A DNA stretch of 64,000 bases from assembly GCF_000622385.1 (NCBI RefSeq), contig NZ_JASD01000008.1:3162001-3226000 (forward strand). Direction: 5' to 3'. The position numbers were made by a program, and so were the translations under genes. Below the pieces are notes generated by a model, which saw only the letters and a program-made list of their open reading frames with translations, was not told where the DNA came from and made no database searches. Below are positions 9,450 through 19,573 of this stretch, piece after piece. Each line of letters begins with the position of its first letter. Within the stretch, counting starts at the first letter, position 1. Origin of the DNA: Sulfitobacter noctilucicola (GTDB taxonomy: Bacteria > Pseudomonadota > Alphaproteobacteria > Rhodobacterales > Rhodobacteraceae).

Positions 9450-10783
9450 TGTCTGACGCAAGCCTCAGCCCAACAGGCGCGCCCGAGCGCCGTCACAAAT
9501 CACTGTTGACCGTCGACAGCCGGACGGCCCGACGCAATGCAGCAGAAAAACGGTTCCGGTTCTACGGGATCGGCGCGATCCTGATCGGTGTGTTCTTTAT
9601 CGTGGTGCTGGCCTTTTCGATCATCCGGTCGGGCCTTCCCGCCTTTACCCATACGGTTGTGGCCGTAGACTTTACCCTGAGCGAAGAGGGTTTCGCGGAA
9701 GCAGAAGGACAGCTTTTCAAAACGAAGGCATACGAGGGTTTGCTGATTGAGGAAATTCGCGGAGCACTCGAGGCCGAAGGGATCAGCGTTTCGTTTGATG
9801 CTGCCGCAATCGGGCGGTTGCTGGGCAAGCCCGGCGGCACGCTGCGCGACCATTACCGCGCCAACGCGCAAGACCTTGGCACACCCGTCAGGTTCGAGCT
9901 GGCAGCGGCGTCACGGGTTGACGGATATTTGACAGGCCGTGTCACACGCGACACCCTGCAAGACAGCCGTTTTCTGGAAGCGGGCGATCTGGACCTGATC
10001 GATGCATTGGTCGAGGCGGGGATCATCACCCGTGCGTTCAACTGGAACTTCATCACAGGTGCGGACAGCGGCGTAGACAACCCTGGCGGCGCGGGCATTG
10101 GCGCATCCGTTGTCGGATCGCTTTTCATGATGCTGGTGGTGCTGGTGCTGTCCTTGCCGATCGGTGTCGCAGCCTCCATTTATCTTGAGGAATTCGCACC
10201 GCAGAACCGTTTCACCGATCTCATCGAAGTGAATATTTCAAATCTCGCCGCGGTCCCGTCCATCGTGTTCGGCATTCTGGGTCTGGCCGTCTTTATCCAG
10301 TTCATGCACCTGCCACAGTCTGCACCTTTGGTGGGCGGGTTGGTGCTTACCCTGATGACGCTGCCGACCATCATCATCTCGACACGCGCCTCGCTCAAGG
10401 CGGTGCCACCGTCGATCCGCGAAGCGGCACTTGGGGTCGGTGCGTCCAAGATGCAAACGGTTTTCCACCACGTGCTGCCGCTGGCCATGCCGGGTATCCT
10501 GACCGGTACGATCATCGGTCTGGCTCAAGCGCTTGGTGAAACGGCACCCTTGCTGCTGATCGGTATGGTGGGCTTTGTTGCGCGGGGGTATCCCGATGGT
10601 GTCGTCGCGGGCTTTACCGACCCCAACTCGGCGATGCCTGCACAGATTTACACTTGGGCGGCACGGGCTGACCCAAGCTTTTACGAGAAAGCATGGGGCG
10701 GGATCATCGTTTTGCTGGTATTCCTGCTGTCGATGAACATCCTCGCCATTATCTTGCGTCGCCGGTTCGAGCGGCGTTGGTAG
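9449..10783 (+). CDS. pstA: Phosphate ABC transporter permease PstA
   Basis: A 444-aa inner-membrane permease. The N-terminal 200 residues contain one membrane helix and a periplasmic domain typical of extended alphaproteobacterial PstA proteins; the C-terminal half has the permease core with [20 protein letters not shown] as the ATPase-coupling loop. It pairs with PstC. The gene is translationally coupled to pstC and is followed after 14 nt by pstB. Confidence 0.93.
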   Translation: MSDASLSPTGAPERRHKSLLTVDSRTARRNAAEKRFRFYGIGAILIGVFFIVVLAFSIIRSGLPAFTHTVVAVDFTLSEEGFAEAEGQLFKTKAYEGLLIEEIRGALEAEGISVSFDAAAIGRLLGKPGGTLRDHYRANAQDLGTPVRFELAAASRVDGYLTGRVTRDTLQDSRFLEAGDLDLIDALVEAGIITRAFNWNFITGADSGVDNPGGAGIGASVVGSLFMMLVVLVLSLPIGVAASIYLEEFAPQNRFTDLIEVNISNLAAVPSIVFGILGLAVFIQFMHLPQSAPLVGGLVLTLMTLPTIIISTRASLKAVPPSIREAALGVGASKMQTVFHHVLPLAMPGILTGTIIGLAQALGETAPLLLIGMVGFVARGYPDGVVAGFTDPNSAMPAQIYTWAARADPSFYEKAWGGIIVLLVFLLSMNILAIILRRRFERRW

Positions 10784-10797
10784 AAGGGGTTAGGGCC

Positions 10798-11595
10798 ATG
10801 AAAGATACAATAATTGCGGAGAACGACGTGACCACAAATACCGTCAAGATCGCGGCGCGCGACATACAGGTCTACTATGGCGATAACCATGCCATCAAGG
10901 ACGTGAATGTCGATATCGAAGACAAGACCGTGACCGCCTTCATCGGTCCGTCAGGTTGCGGGAAATCGACCTTTCTGCGGTGCATCAACCGGATGAACGA
11001 CACGATTGATATCTGCCGTGTCGAAGGCGACATCCTGCTGGATGGCGAAGACATCTATGACCGCAATGTCGATCCCGTTCAGTTGCGTGCCAAGGTTGGG
11101 ATGGTTTTCCAAAAGCCGAACCCGTTCCCGAAGTCGATTTATGATAACGTGGCCTACGGACCGCGCATCCACGGATTGTCGCGCAACAAGACCGATCTTG
11201 ACGAAATTGTTGAGCGTTCTTTGCGGCGCGCCGCGATCTGGGATGAGGTGAAGGACCGGTTGCATGCGCCCGGTACAGGCCTGTCAGGGGGGCAGCAGCA
11301 GCGCCTCTGTATCGCCCGTGCAGTGGCGACAGAGCCTGAAGTTCTGCTTATGGACGAGCCTTGTTCGGCGCTCGACCCGATTGCGACAGCGCAGGTTGAA
11401 GAACTTATTGACGAGCTTCGCCGCGACTATTCGGTTGTGATCGTCACCCACTCCATGCAGCAGGCCGCCCGTGTGAGCCAGAAAACCGCGTTCTTCCACC
11501 TCGGTAATCTGGTGGAGTTTGGTGAAACAGACAAGATATTCACCCAGCCCGAAGACCCCCGCACTGAGAGCTATATCACAGGACGTATTGGATAA
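10798..11595 (+). CDS. pstB: Phosphate ABC transporter ATP-binding protein
   Basis: A 265-aa ATPase powering PstCA. Walker A is GPSGCGKST, the ABC signature is [14 protein letters not shown] and Walker B is [12 protein letters not shown]. The frame is open upstream into pstA, but the ATG at 10798 (AAGGGG upstream) gives the normal length. It lies 4 nt before phoU. Confidence 0.96.
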   Translation: MKDTIIAENDVTTNTVKIAARDIQVYYGDNHAIKDVNVDIEDKTVTAFIGPSGCGKSTFLRCINRMNDTIDICRVEGDILLDGEDIYDRNVDPVQLRAKVGMVFQKPNPFPKSIYDNVAYGPRIHGLSRNKTDLDEIVERSLRRAAIWDEVKDRLHAPGTGLSGGQQQRLCIARAVATEPEVLLMDEPCSALDPIATAQVEELIDELRRDYSVVIVTHSMQQAARVSQKTAFFHLGNLVEFGETDKIFTQPEDPRTESYITGRIG

Positions 11596-11599
11596 TATC

Positions 11600-12307
11600 A
11601 TGCAGGATCAACACATCGCATCCGCTTTTGACCGCGACCTTGAAGCGGTTCAGGCACAGATCATGAAAATGGGCGGAATGGTCGAGAACGCCATCCGTCA
11701 GGCCGCCAAGTCCCTCGAAACCCGTGATGAGGATCTGGCTGAAGAAGTACGTGGCGCTGACAAGGCCATCGACTTCCTGGAAAACCAGATCAACGAGAGT
11801 GCGGCGCGCATTATTGCTCTGCGGGCGCCCACGGCCATTGATCTGCGCGTCATCCTCAGCGTGATTAAGATCAGCGCAAATCTTGAACGGATTGGCGACT
11901 ATGCCAAGAACATGGCCAAGCGGACAAGCGTTCTGGCCTCGCTTGCTGCTGTAGACGACAGCGGCGGTGCGATCCGCAGAATGGCGCTGACGGTTGAGGG
12001 CATGCTGAAAGACGCGCTTGATGCCTATATTCAACGCGACGCTGAATTGGCACAGGACGTGATCGACCGCGACGAAGACGTCGATCAGATGTACAACGCT
12101 TTGTTCCGCGAATTCCTGACCTTCATGATGGAAGATCCGCGCAACATCACGGCCTGTATGCATTTGCACTTCATTGCGAAAAACACCGAGCGCATGGGCG
12201 ACCACGTCACATCGATTGCCGAACAGGTCGTCTATCTTGTGACTGGTGAGCATCCAGACGAAGCACGTCCCAAGGCGGACAAAACGTCTTTGATCACCAA
12301 GGCGTAA
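11600..12307 (+). CDS. phoU: Phosphate signalling protein PhoU
   Basis: A 235-aa helical-bundle protein with two PhoU repeats; metal-binding motifs of the type ExxxD are visible in NLERIGDYAKNMAKR and NTERMGDHVTSIAEQ. It restrains PhoR and the Pst transporter when phosphate is plentiful. The ATG at 11600 is 4 nt after the pstB stop; the longer frame from 11519 lies inside pstB and is not used. Confidence 0.95.
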   Translation: MQDQHIASAFDRDLEAVQAQIMKMGGMVENAIRQAAKSLETRDEDLAEEVRGADKAIDFLENQINESAARIIALRAPTAIDLRVILSVIKISANLERIGDYAKNMAKRTSVLASLAAVDDSGGAIRRMALTVEGMLKDALDAYIQRDAELAQDVIDRDEDVDQMYNALFREFLTFMMEDPRNITACMHLHFIAKNTERMGDHVTSIAEQVVYLVTGEHPDEARPKADKTSLITKA

Positions 12308-12312
12308 AGCAT

Positions 12313-13002
12313 ATGTCTGCCACCCAACCCCATGTGCTTCTGGTCGAGGACGAACCGGCGCAGCGTGAAGTGCTGGCTTATAACCTCGAAGCCGAAGGAT
12401 ACGCCGTCAGCCGGGCCGAAAACGGCGAAGAGGCGATGTTGCAGGTCGACGAGATCACACCTGATCTGGTGATCCTCGACTGGATGATGCCACTGATGAG
12501 CGGGATTGAGGTCTGCCGTCAGCTGAAGACACGAGAAGACACGCGCAACATCCCTGTGATCATGCTGTCCGCGCGATCAGAGGAAGTAGACACCGTGCGC
12601 GGCCTTGAGACGGGTGCTGACGACTATGTGGTCAAACCGTACTCTTTGCGGGAACTGATGGCGCGTGTCCGCACACAACTTCGCCGCTCACGTCCCTCGG
12701 CGGCAGGGGCTGCTTTGGTCTATCAGGACATCAGCCTTGACCCTGAAAGCCACCGCGTGAGCCGTGGTGGTCATGAGCTCAAGCTTGGTCCGACCGAGTA
12801 CCGTCTCCTTGTGACATTCCTTGAAAAGCAGGGCCGTGTCCTGAGCCGGGACCAGCTTCTCGATCTGGTCTGGGGGCGCGATATCTACGTCGATACGCGG
12901 ACAGTGGATGTTCATATTGCACGGCTTCGCAAAGTGCTGACCCAAGTGGTGCCGGATGACCCGATCCGTACCGTGCGCGGCACCGGATACGCCTTGGGTT
13001 GA
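12313..13002 (+). CDS. phoB: Phosphate-regulon response regulator PhoB
   Basis: A 229-aa OmpR-type regulator. The receiver domain has the acidic pocket VEDE, phospho-acceptor Asp56 in VILDWMMP and Lys in VVKPYS. The winged-helix DNA-binding domain contains LKLGPTEYRLL and RTVDVHIARLRK. It binds the Pho box at 6734-6766 when phosphorylated (inferred). Last gene of the phosphate locus. Confidence 0.95.
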   Translation: MSATQPHVLLVEDEPAQREVLAYNLEAEGYAVSRAENGEEAMLQVDEITPDLVILDWMMPLMSGIEVCRQLKTREDTRNIPVIMLSARSEEVDTVRGLETGADDYVVKPYSLRELMARVRTQLRRSRPSAAGAALVYQDISLDPESHRVSRGGHELKLGPTEYRLLVTFLEKQGRVLSRDQLLDLVWGRDIYVDTRTVDVHIARLRKVLTQVVPDDPIRTVRGTGYALG

Positions 13003-13062
13003 TTTTGGTTCCCTGACGCATGGTGCTGCGCTAGCGTGATGCCAAATGCTTCAGGGGGCCGT

Positions 13063-14691
13063 ATGACCGATATCACCGTTTTCAGCGCCAAAAAGATAAT
13101 CACGATGGATCCCAGCCGTCCCGAGGCGACCCATGTTGCTGTGCAGGATGGGAAAATTCTGGCTGTCGGTGGTGCCGATTGCGCGGATGACTGGGGGCAG
13201 GTCACACATGATGACCGTTTGGCAGACACCATTCTCATGCCCGGTTTCGTCGAGGGCCACGCGCATATGATGGCGGGCAAGATGTGGGATTTTGCATATG
13301 CCGGCTTTCACGACCGCCTCGACCCGCAGGGGAAGCTGCACGAGGGGATGACCTCGCTCGATGCGGTCATCGCGCGCCTGAAAGAACGAGATGCCGAAAT
13401 GCCTGAAGGCGAGCCGATGTTCGCATGGGGGCTGGACCCGATATTTCTGCCCTCTGAGCGGATGAACAAACACCATCTGGATGCTGTGTCTACCACCCGT
13501 CCCATCTCTGTGATGTTCTCCAATTTCCATCTGATGTGCGTGAATTCCTCGGCGTTGGAGATGGCGCAATATTCGGCCCAGACCAATGTCGAGGGTGTGA
13601 TCAAGGGCGAGGATGGCGCTCCCAATGGCGAACTTCAGGAAATGGCAGCCATGTTTCCGATCATGCGGCGCCTCGGCATCGACTTTCGCAGTCTCTCGCA
13701 AGGCGAGGATGCCTTGCGGCTTTACGCCGACGTCTGTCGTCTTGCGGGGGTGACGACCGTCACGGACCTCTATTCGACCATGGAAGATTCCGACGTGGCC
13801 GAAATGGTGCGGATCACTGGTGAAGATGATTTTGGCATCCGCATCGTGCCCGCGCTCGGGGCGACCGGTGCCGATCCTGAAACCCTCGCCACACGCGCGC
13901 TCGCGCTCAAGAAACGATCAACCGATAAACTGCGCCTGGGGGCGGTGAAGCTGATGACTGACGGTTCTATCCAAGGATGGACGGGCCGCGTGAAGTGGCC
14001 GCACTACATCGGGGGACAGCCGAACGGCTTGTGGAACAGCACACCGGAAGAGATTTTTGCCCTCTGCGAAGCGATGTATAAACACGGCGTTCAGATGCAT
14101 ATCCACGTCAATGCGGACGAAGCCTCTGAAGTGTCACTGGATGCCTGTGAGGCAGCTGCTCGGAAGCATCCATGGCCCGGTGCCCGCCATGTTTTCCAGC
14201 ACTGTCAGATGATGGGACCGGATCAATTCGCCCGTGCACGGGAGTTGGGCCTCTGCACCAATATATTCTCCAACCATCTGTATTACTTCGGAGATCAGCA
14301 TGTGGCCCTCACCATCGGCGAAGACCGTGCAAGCCGGATGAACGCTGCACGCTCCGCCCTCGATGCGGGCGTCTCGGTTGCGCTTCATTCGGACGCGCCG
14401 GTCACGCCCATGGGGCCGCTCTTTACTGCGTGGTGTGCCGTCAACCGCAAGACAATGTCAGGCCGCACGCTGGGGCCGGAACAACGCATTACGGTACCAG
14501 AGGCCTTGACCCTGATTACACTCGGTGCGGCCTATACGCTGAAGCTCGACAGCGAGATCGGCAGCATTGAAACAGGCAAGATCGCTGACTTTGCGGTTTT
14601 GGGGGAAGACCCGCTTTCTGTTGAACCCGAAGATCTCAGGGATGTGCCGGTTTTGGGCACAGTCAGTGGCGGGCAGGTGCTGCTGTCGTGA
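13063..14691 (+). CDS. Amidohydrolase family (YtcJ-like) enzyme
   Basis: A 542-aa metal-dependent hydrolase of the amidohydro_3 group. The zinc-binding HxH motif is in EGHAHMMAGK, and the family lysine/histidine regions include LGAVKLMTDGSIQGWTGRV, QMHIHVNADEAS and ALHSDAPVTPMGPL. The end (GSIETGKIADFAVLGEDPL) is the usual C-terminal beta-sandwich return. Substrates of YtcJ-like proteins are mostly unknown (amides, N-substituted compounds). The start at 13063 follows AGGGGG. It overlaps the CobW-type gene by four bases, so the two are likely coupled, and the second could supply metal. Confidence 0.85.
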   Translation: MTDITVFSAKKIITMDPSRPEATHVAVQDGKILAVGGADCADDWGQVTHDDRLADTILMPGFVEGHAHMMAGKMWDFAYAGFHDRLDPQGKLHEGMTSLDAVIARLKERDAEMPEGEPMFAWGLDPIFLPSERMNKHHLDAVSTTRPISVMFSNFHLMCVNSSALEMAQYSAQTNVEGVIKGEDGAPNGELQEMAAMFPIMRRLGIDFRSLSQGEDALRLYADVCRLAGVTTVTDLYSTMEDSDVAEMVRITGEDDFGIRIVPALGATGADPETLATRALALKKRSTDKLRLGAVKLMTDGSIQGWTGRVKWPHYIGGQPNGLWNSTPEEIFALCEAMYKHGVQMHIHVNADEASEVSLDACEAAARKHPWPGARHVFQHCQMMGPDQFARARELGLCTNIFSNHLYYFGDQHVALTIGEDRASRMNAARSALDAGVSVALHSDAPVTPMGPLFTAWCAVNRKTMSGRTLGPEQRITVPEALTLITLGAAYTLKLDSEIGSIETGKIADFAVLGEDPLSVEPEDLRDVPVLGTVSGGQVLLS

Positions 14692-15590
14692 ACCGACTTC
14701 CGCTCACCGTGATCAGCGGTTATCTCGGGGCTGGAAAGACCACTCTGATCAATCGTTTGCTCGCGCAACCTCATGGATTGCGCTTGATGGTGATGGTCAA
14801 TGATTTTGGTGCCATCAACATCGATAAGGCGCTTATCGAAGCGCAGGACGACGATGTGATTGCGCTGACCAACGGCTGCATTTGCTGCACCATGGGGACG
14901 GATTTGTTTCTGGCGCTAGGGGATGCGCTTGATCGCCGTCCGCGACCGGACCACCTTATCATCGAAGCAAGCGGGATCGCAGACCCCGCCGCCATTGCCA
15001 ACACAGCGATAGCCGAGCCGGATTTGATCTATTCCGGGATCGTCACGCTGGTAGATGCGTTAAATATCAATGCGCTACTATCCGACCCTCTGGTGTCACC
15101 TCAAGTGGCACAGCAAATGGCTGCGGCCGATCTGTTGGTGCAGACCAAGTGTGCGCAGCGTGTCGCAGATGTAGATAATGCCTGCCAGAACAACGGCTTG
15201 CCGTTGCCTGTTATTGTAGAGCCGAGCGCGGTATCGATTTTGACGCTTGGTGCCAAGTTAAGCAATGAAGCGTCGGTTGCCAGCGTACATCCAGACTATG
15301 TAACTTGGTATGTGTCTGACAGTCCGGTCCTTGATCACGCGAGGCTCACCACAGCGTTGAAAGATAGGCCCGAATGGCTATTCCGCCTAAAAGGGTTTGT
15401 TCGGACTGAGCAAGGCTTGCAAGAAATACATGTTGTTGGAAAAAGTATAGATATCAAAGTGGTGCAGGATAATACTGAGGCGTCTTTAGTCGCTTTAGGC
15501 GTGCGCGGCAGGTTCACCAAGGAGGCGATGGATGTTTGGTGGCAAGGCGTGACTGGCGCCAGTTCCTCGATTGCGCATCAGCAGACCTAG
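14688..15590 (+). CDS. CobW/COG0523-family GTP-binding metallochaperone
   Basis: A 300-aa GTPase starting at GTG, which overlaps the amidohydrolase stop (GTGA). Walker A GYLGAGKTT is at residues 11-19, and the metal-binding CxCC motif (Cys64, Cys66, Cys67 in NGCICC) follows. Members deliver Zn2+ or Co2+ to client enzymes. Because it is coupled to a metal-dependent amidohydrolase, that enzyme is a plausible client; this is inference. Confidence 0.88.
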   Translation: MNRLPLTVISGYLGAGKTTLINRLLAQPHGLRLMVMVNDFGAINIDKALIEAQDDDVIALTNGCICCTMGTDLFLALGDALDRRPRPDHLIIEASGIADPAAIANTAIAEPDLIYSGIVTLVDALNINALLSDPLVSPQVAQQMAAADLLVQTKCAQRVADVDNACQNNGLPLPVIVEPSAVSILTLGAKLSNEASVASVHPDYVTWYVSDSPVLDHARLTTALKDRPEWLFRLKGFVRTEQGLQEIHVVGKSIDIKVVQDNTEASLVALGVRGRFTKEAMDVWWQGVTGASSSIAHQQT

Positions 15591-15722
15591 AACTCCTTAG
15601 GTTCCGGAAACAGCCGTAGTTTTCAGATATTCTGCGCCGATTGTGTTGTCTAAATTCATGAGTTCTTCATCCTTTTGACTGACGAAGGCAGTGCCAGTAT
15701 GCCGCTGGCGTCAGGATGTTTG

Positions 15723-16826
15723 ATGCAACACCAAATGCCAGATACCGCGGAGCCATCCTTGCGCGCATCACGCACCAAGAAGGTGGTCATCGTGGACGAT
15801 TCCAAGACGATCCGAAGCTGGCTGCGCGTTGTGTTTGCGCAGGATGCACGGCTAGAGGTGGTCGGTGAGGCCGACAGTGCGGAGAAGGCGCGACAGGTGA
15901 TTAAGCATACCCGCCCGGACGTGATCACGCTGGACATCGAAATGCCGGGGATGAGTGGTCTTGATTTCCTTGACCGGCTGATGCAACTGCGCCCGATGCC
16001 GGTGGTGATGATTTCCGGCAGCACCCAAAGCAATTCCGATGCGACAATCACCGCTCTTACGCTGGGAGCTGTCGATTGTATCCTCAAGCCATCGACACCT
16101 ACGAACAGAGATGTATGGAAAGACATTTCACGGCGGGTGTTTTCTGCGGCGTGCAGTACGGTTCAAGTTACCCGCAGATCGATGAAAGAGGTTGCGCGCA
16201 GCCGGGGGCAGGTGGGTAACGACGAATTGCCACTTATCCTCATTGGCGCATCCACCGGTGGCGTGGCGGCACTTGAGGAAGTGCTATCCAATTTACACAC
16301 GGACGGTCCGCCGGTTGTGGTTGTTCAGCACATGCCGGGTGCCTTCCTGGTGAGCTTTTCGCACCTCCTTAACCGTAACCTTTCGCAAGACGTCGCAATC
16401 GTGCGCGCAGGGGAGCCGCTCGGCGCGGGACAAATCCGTCTTGCGCCATCTCAAGGCATGCACACCGAAATTGTAAGAGAGCGCGGTCAGTGGTCCTGCG
16501 CGCTGGTTTCTGAGCCTCAAAATACACTTCATTGCCCATCTGTGGATGTACTGTTCAGATCGGCGCTTCCGTTCAGCAAAGATGTGATCGGCGTCATACT
16601 GACAGGATTGGGACGTGATGGTGCGGATGCCCTACTTGGCCTGCGAAAAGCCGGTGCGCGGACCATGGGGCAAGATGAACACACAAGCGTCATCTACGGG
16701 ATGCCACGTGTAGCATGGGAAATCGGCGCAGTTCAAAAGCAACTGCCGCTGTCGTTGATCGGAGAGGGCATCAATCGCGCTGCGGCTTTGCACGCCAGCG
16801 GGAAATCAAAAGGGCGCAGTTCATGA
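15723..16826 (+). CDS. cheB: Chemotaxis methylesterase/deamidase CheB
   Basis: An approximately 367-aa protein with an N-terminal receiver domain (VVIVDDSKTIRSWL; phospho-Asp in VITLDIEMPGMSG) and a C-terminal methylesterase domain with the catalytic serine in LIGASTGGVAAL, His in VVQHMPGAF and Asp in GLGRDGADAL. It removes methyl groups from chemoreceptors. The ATG at 15723 has AGGA 7 nt upstream; ATG 15699 and TTG 15675 are alternatives. It overlaps cheD by ATGA. Confidence 0.95.
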   Translation: MQHQMPDTAEPSLRASRTKKVVIVDDSKTIRSWLRVVFAQDARLEVVGEADSAEKARQVIKHTRPDVITLDIEMPGMSGLDFLDRLMQLRPMPVVMISGSTQSNSDATITALTLGAVDCILKPSTPTNRDVWKDISRRVFSAACSTVQVTRRSMKEVARSRGQVGNDELPLILIGASTGGVAALEEVLSNLHTDGPPVVVVQHMPGAFLVSFSHLLNRNLSQDVAIVRAGEPLGAGQIRLAPSQGMHTEIVRERGQWSCALVSEPQNTLHCPSVDVLFRSALPFSKDVIGVILTGLGRDGADALLGLRKAGARTMGQDEHTSVIYGMPRVAWEIGAVQKQLPLSLIGEGINRAAALHASGKSKGRSS

Positions 16827-17332
16827 ACCAGCGGTTTGTCATCACACAAGGTGAATTCCAGGTATCAGATAGTGAAGGAGATACTGTGTCGACTTTGCTA
16901 GGTTCCTGTGTCGCATGCTGCCTGTGGGATCCTGAAGCTGGCGTCGGGGGCATGAACCATATTCTGCTGGCGACGACCTCTCGCAATGATCTGGCCTGCG
17001 ACTTTGCCGGGGTCAATGCGATGGAGTTGCTGATTAACGGCATCCTCAAGCGCGGCGGCGTTCGAAACAACTTGCTGGCAAAGGCCTTTGGCGGAGCAAG
17101 CATGATCGACGGCCTGTCAGGCATAGGTCAGGCAAATTGCGCGTTCGCGGTGGGATTCCTGGAGCAAGAGAACATTCCATGCGTATCGAAGTCTTTGGGC
17201 GGAACCACCGCGCGTCATGTTGTCTTTACGCCTACGACCGGACAAGTCCGCGTGAAAGCTCAGACGGATAATATCATCACTCCGGTCGAAAGAAGAGCAC
17301 CGCCAGCGAGTAACGGGTTGGAGCTGTTTTAA
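16823..17332 (+). CDS. cheD: Chemoreceptor glutamine deamidase CheD
   Basis: A 169-aa protein with the CheD core TLLGSCVACCLWDPEAGVGG followed by MNHILLA, which carries the catalytic Cys and His, and FGGASMIDGLSGIGQANCAF. It deamidates receptor glutamines to glutamate so that they can be methylated. The ATG at 16823 overlaps the cheB stop. The C-terminal tail after residue 150 is not conserved. Confidence 0.93.
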   Translation: MNQRFVITQGEFQVSDSEGDTVSTLLGSCVACCLWDPEAGVGGMNHILLATTSRNDLACDFAGVNAMELLINGILKRGGVRNNLLAKAFGGASMIDGLSGIGQANCAFAVGFLEQENIPCVSKSLGGTTARHVVFTPTTGQVRVKAQTDNIITPVERRAPPASNGLELF

Positions 17333-17456
17333 GTTTCGCCGATCGCTGCTGTGATAGTATTGCGGGAGTAGTATTTTTACCGAGGCGAGTCATCTGGCTG
17401 CTTGATGCGGTACAACCTGAGGGGCCATTGAAAGGCCGTAGGCGGCAAAACAGCGC

Positions 17457-17825
17457 TTAAAACAGGTCGAGTTCCCCGGAGCTGCCCGATGTATCCCAAC
17501 GCAACCCTGATGCTTCCAAGCTGCTTTTAAACAGGGCCTTTGAAGTGTCCAGCCGTAGTTCCGCACTCACTGATTTTGCTACAAAGCCGTTACGGTTCAT
17601 TGTTATGCCTGCGCTAAGCGTAGACATATCTTCCAACGACTGACGCAGGAAATCCAGGCGTTGTAGCCTGACAATTCTCTCGTATCCCTCTTTTGTGTAA
17701 CCACCAATTTCATCGCCGACGGCAGCTTCGATCAGCTGTACCTCGTGCGCCAATTCGCCGAAGTAGTCAGACATTCGCGCAAGGAGATCATGAAGGGAGA
17801 TATGGGTTTCTTCCAATCTTGTCAC
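17457..17825 (-). CDS. Unknown 122-aa protein at the end of the chemotaxis operon
   Basis: I do not recognise this protein. It is predicted to be all-helical, with a central stretch IVRLQRLDFLRQSLEDMSTL that would form an amphipathic helix rich in Leu, Gln and Arg, and a variable C-terminus. Its start overlaps the stop of the adjacent cheY by four bases, so it is made together with CheY. Small helical proteins in this position can act on CheY (phosphatases or adaptors); this is inference, no CheZ signature is evident. Confidence 0.75.
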   Translation of the reverse strand: MTRLEETHISLHDLLARMSDYFGELAHEVQLIEAAVGDEIGGYTKEGYERIVRLQRLDFLRQSLEDMSTLSAGITMNRNGFVAKSVSAELRLDTSKALFKSSLEASGLRWDTSGSSGELDLF

Positions 17826-18208
17826 AGGCGTCCGACCACCGCTTCGATACAGTTGCGCAAATCATCGGGTTGGAACGGCTTTTTAAGATAGTTGTTCATG
17901 CCCAGCTTCTTACCGTGATCAATGATTTGCTGCTCGGCGCGGCCGGTAATCAGAACAAAACCCATGCCCTTTGTTTTGGGACTAGCACGCAAGTAATGCA
18001 GCAGTTGGAGGCCATCCATTTCAGGCATGTTATAATCGGAAATCACCAGATGCGCGGGTTTGACTGCCAAAGCCTGCAGCGCTTGTTTGCCGTTCTCGGC
18101 AGTGGCCACATTGCGTACTCCAAAAGCATCCAGTGCCTGTGTAATCAGCCCACGACTGGTGGACATGTCGTCCACAACCATTATTCGTATTTGATCGCGC
18201 AATGCCAT
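17822..18208 (-). CDS. cheY: CheY-type single-domain response regulator (second copy)
   Basis: A 128-aa receiver domain with the acidic pocket VVDD, phospho-acceptor Asp in LVISDYNMPEMDG, Thr in LITGRA and Lys in LKKPFQPDD. It is the motor-binding or phosphate-sink type regulator of chemotaxis. The start at 18208 has GAGGA 8 nt upstream; an ATG at 18223 has none. The gene is 61 nt downstream of cheR and is coupled to the unknown gene that follows. Confidence 0.92.
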   Translation of the reverse strand: MALRDQIRIMVVDDMSTSRGLITQALDAFGVRNVATAENGKQALQALAVKPAHLVISDYNMPEMDGLQLLHYLRASPKTKGMGFVLITGRAEQQIIDHGKKLGMNNYLKKPFQPDDLRNCIEAVVGRL

Positions 18209-18269
18209 GTCAGTTTTCCTCAAAGATTTTTATGCAGAGTTTATTGTTCAGATCGTCCCATCTGTAGCT

Positions 18270-19118
18270 TCAGGCCGCAATAGGGCGATAGGTAGTTGGC
18301 CCCGTTCCGTGAAAACCGAACCTATCTGGATCGACGATGCGTTCGGAATGACCCAGAAAAAGAACGCCTTGGGGTTTCAGGACTGACTGAAACTTCGGCC
18401 AAAGTGTTTCCTGCGTCGCAACGTCGAAGTAAATCACCACGTTGCGACAAAATACGACGTCGAACTTTTTCGTCATTGGCCAGGGGGCAAGAAGGTTCAG
18501 CTCGTTGACACGGATCATGTCTTTCAAAACTGGCAAGGCTTCATAGCTGTGTTCGGACCCGGTTTGCAGTTTACGAAAATAACGGGAAAGAAGGGCCTCC
18601 GGCACGCCGGCGATCAGGCGTTCGTGATAAATGCCCTCCCGTGCAAATGCGACAACTTCCGGATCTATGTCTGTGGCTAGGATACGGACATCGTAATTTC
18701 TTACTTCTGGCACATGCTCAAGCAATGTCATTGCAACCGAGAGAGCTTCCTGTCCGTTGGAACATCCTGCGGACCAAATGCGCAAAGCGCCTCCTGATTT
18801 CAATTCTGGTAAGAGCCTAGAAAGCTCTTCCTTGAGGCGGTCGAAATGGTGGTTTTCACGGAAAAAGTGGGTAACATTCGTGGTGAGGGCAGATATCAAC
18901 TTGCGGCGCTCCGCAATGCCCTGTTCTGTGTTGAGAAACGTGCAATAGGATTTAAAGTCAGGCAGCTTCAATGCGCGCAGGCGATGCCGCAATCGGGACT
19001 GAACCATAGACCGTTTTTCATCAACCAGGATCAGGCCGCTATCGCGGTAAGCCAGTTCGGCAATTTCGCGAAAACTGGCAGAATCTAGATCGGTAGACGT
19101 ATGCGCCACGGCGTTCAT
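18270..19118 (-). CDS. cheR: Chemoreceptor methyltransferase CheR
   Basis: A 282-aa S-adenosylmethionine-dependent methyltransferase. An N-terminal helical domain (about 15-75) is followed by TNVTHFFRE and the SAM-binding motif RIWSAGCSNGQEALSVAM, ILATDIDPEVV and FDVVFCRNVVIYF. It methylates receptor glutamates, opposing CheB. Its start overlaps the cheW stop by four bases. Confidence 0.95.
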   Translation of the reverse strand: MNAVAHTSTDLDSASFREIAELAYRDSGLILVDEKRSMVQSRLRHRLRALKLPDFKSYCTFLNTEQGIAERRKLISALTTNVTHFFRENHHFDRLKEELSRLLPELKSGGALRIWSAGCSNGQEALSVAMTLLEHVPEVRNYDVRILATDIDPEVVAFAREGIYHERLIAGVPEALLSRYFRKLQTGSEHSYEALPVLKDMIRVNELNLLAPWPMTKKFDVVFCRNVVIYFDVATQETLWPKFQSVLKPQGVLFLGHSERIVDPDRFGFHGTGPTTYRPIAA

Positions 19119-19573
19119 GCAGCCGCACTTTCTTGGGTGTTGACTGTCATCGGCAAGTTGAGAACGCGGATCATCCGTTCATCGATGAGAGTCAGCGCGC
19201 TCACCACGCTTTCGGCCATATTGGAGGCCAACTCGGGGGGCGGCTGCAAATCCTCGGAGGTGACGGCGACAATGTCGGAAACTGCATCTACCAACAGACC
19301 TGTCATGATGTCTTCGTGCTTAACCACGATGATGACATTGCGGTCATTCTGAGCGCGTTCAGGCAAGCCAAGGCGCAAGGCAAGATCCATGACAGGAAGA
19401 ACGGTGCCGCGCAGATTTATCACCCCCTTCATGAATTGGGGGGCATGGGGAAGGGGCGTGGCATGGGTCCAACCCCGAATTTCACGCACCGACATGATGT
19501 CGAGCGCATACTCCTGTTCAGCAAGCCGGAATGTCAGCAGTTCGATTGTGCCGGTGCCAGTTGAATCGGTCAT
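19115..19573 (-). CDS. cheW: Chemotaxis coupling protein CheW
   Basis: A 152-aa protein of one CheW domain: LLTFRLAEQEYALDIMSVRE, then FMKGVINLRGTVLPVMDLAL, then GLLVDAVSDIV. It links receptors to the kinase CheA. It is coupled on both sides, overlapping the cheA stop and the cheR start by four bases each. Confidence 0.95.
   Translation of the reverse strand: MTDSTGTGTIELLTFRLAEQEYALDIMSVREIRGWTHATPLPHAPQFMKGVINLRGTVLPVMDLALRLGLPERAQNDRNVIIVVKHEDIMTGLLVDAVSDIVAVTSEDLQPPPELASNMAESVVSALTLIDERMIRVLNLPMTVNTQESAAA

Noticed and set aside
11576..12253. A 225-codon minus-strand frame over phoU
   Set aside because: phoU is certain and codon-consistent; the antisense frame is a by-product.
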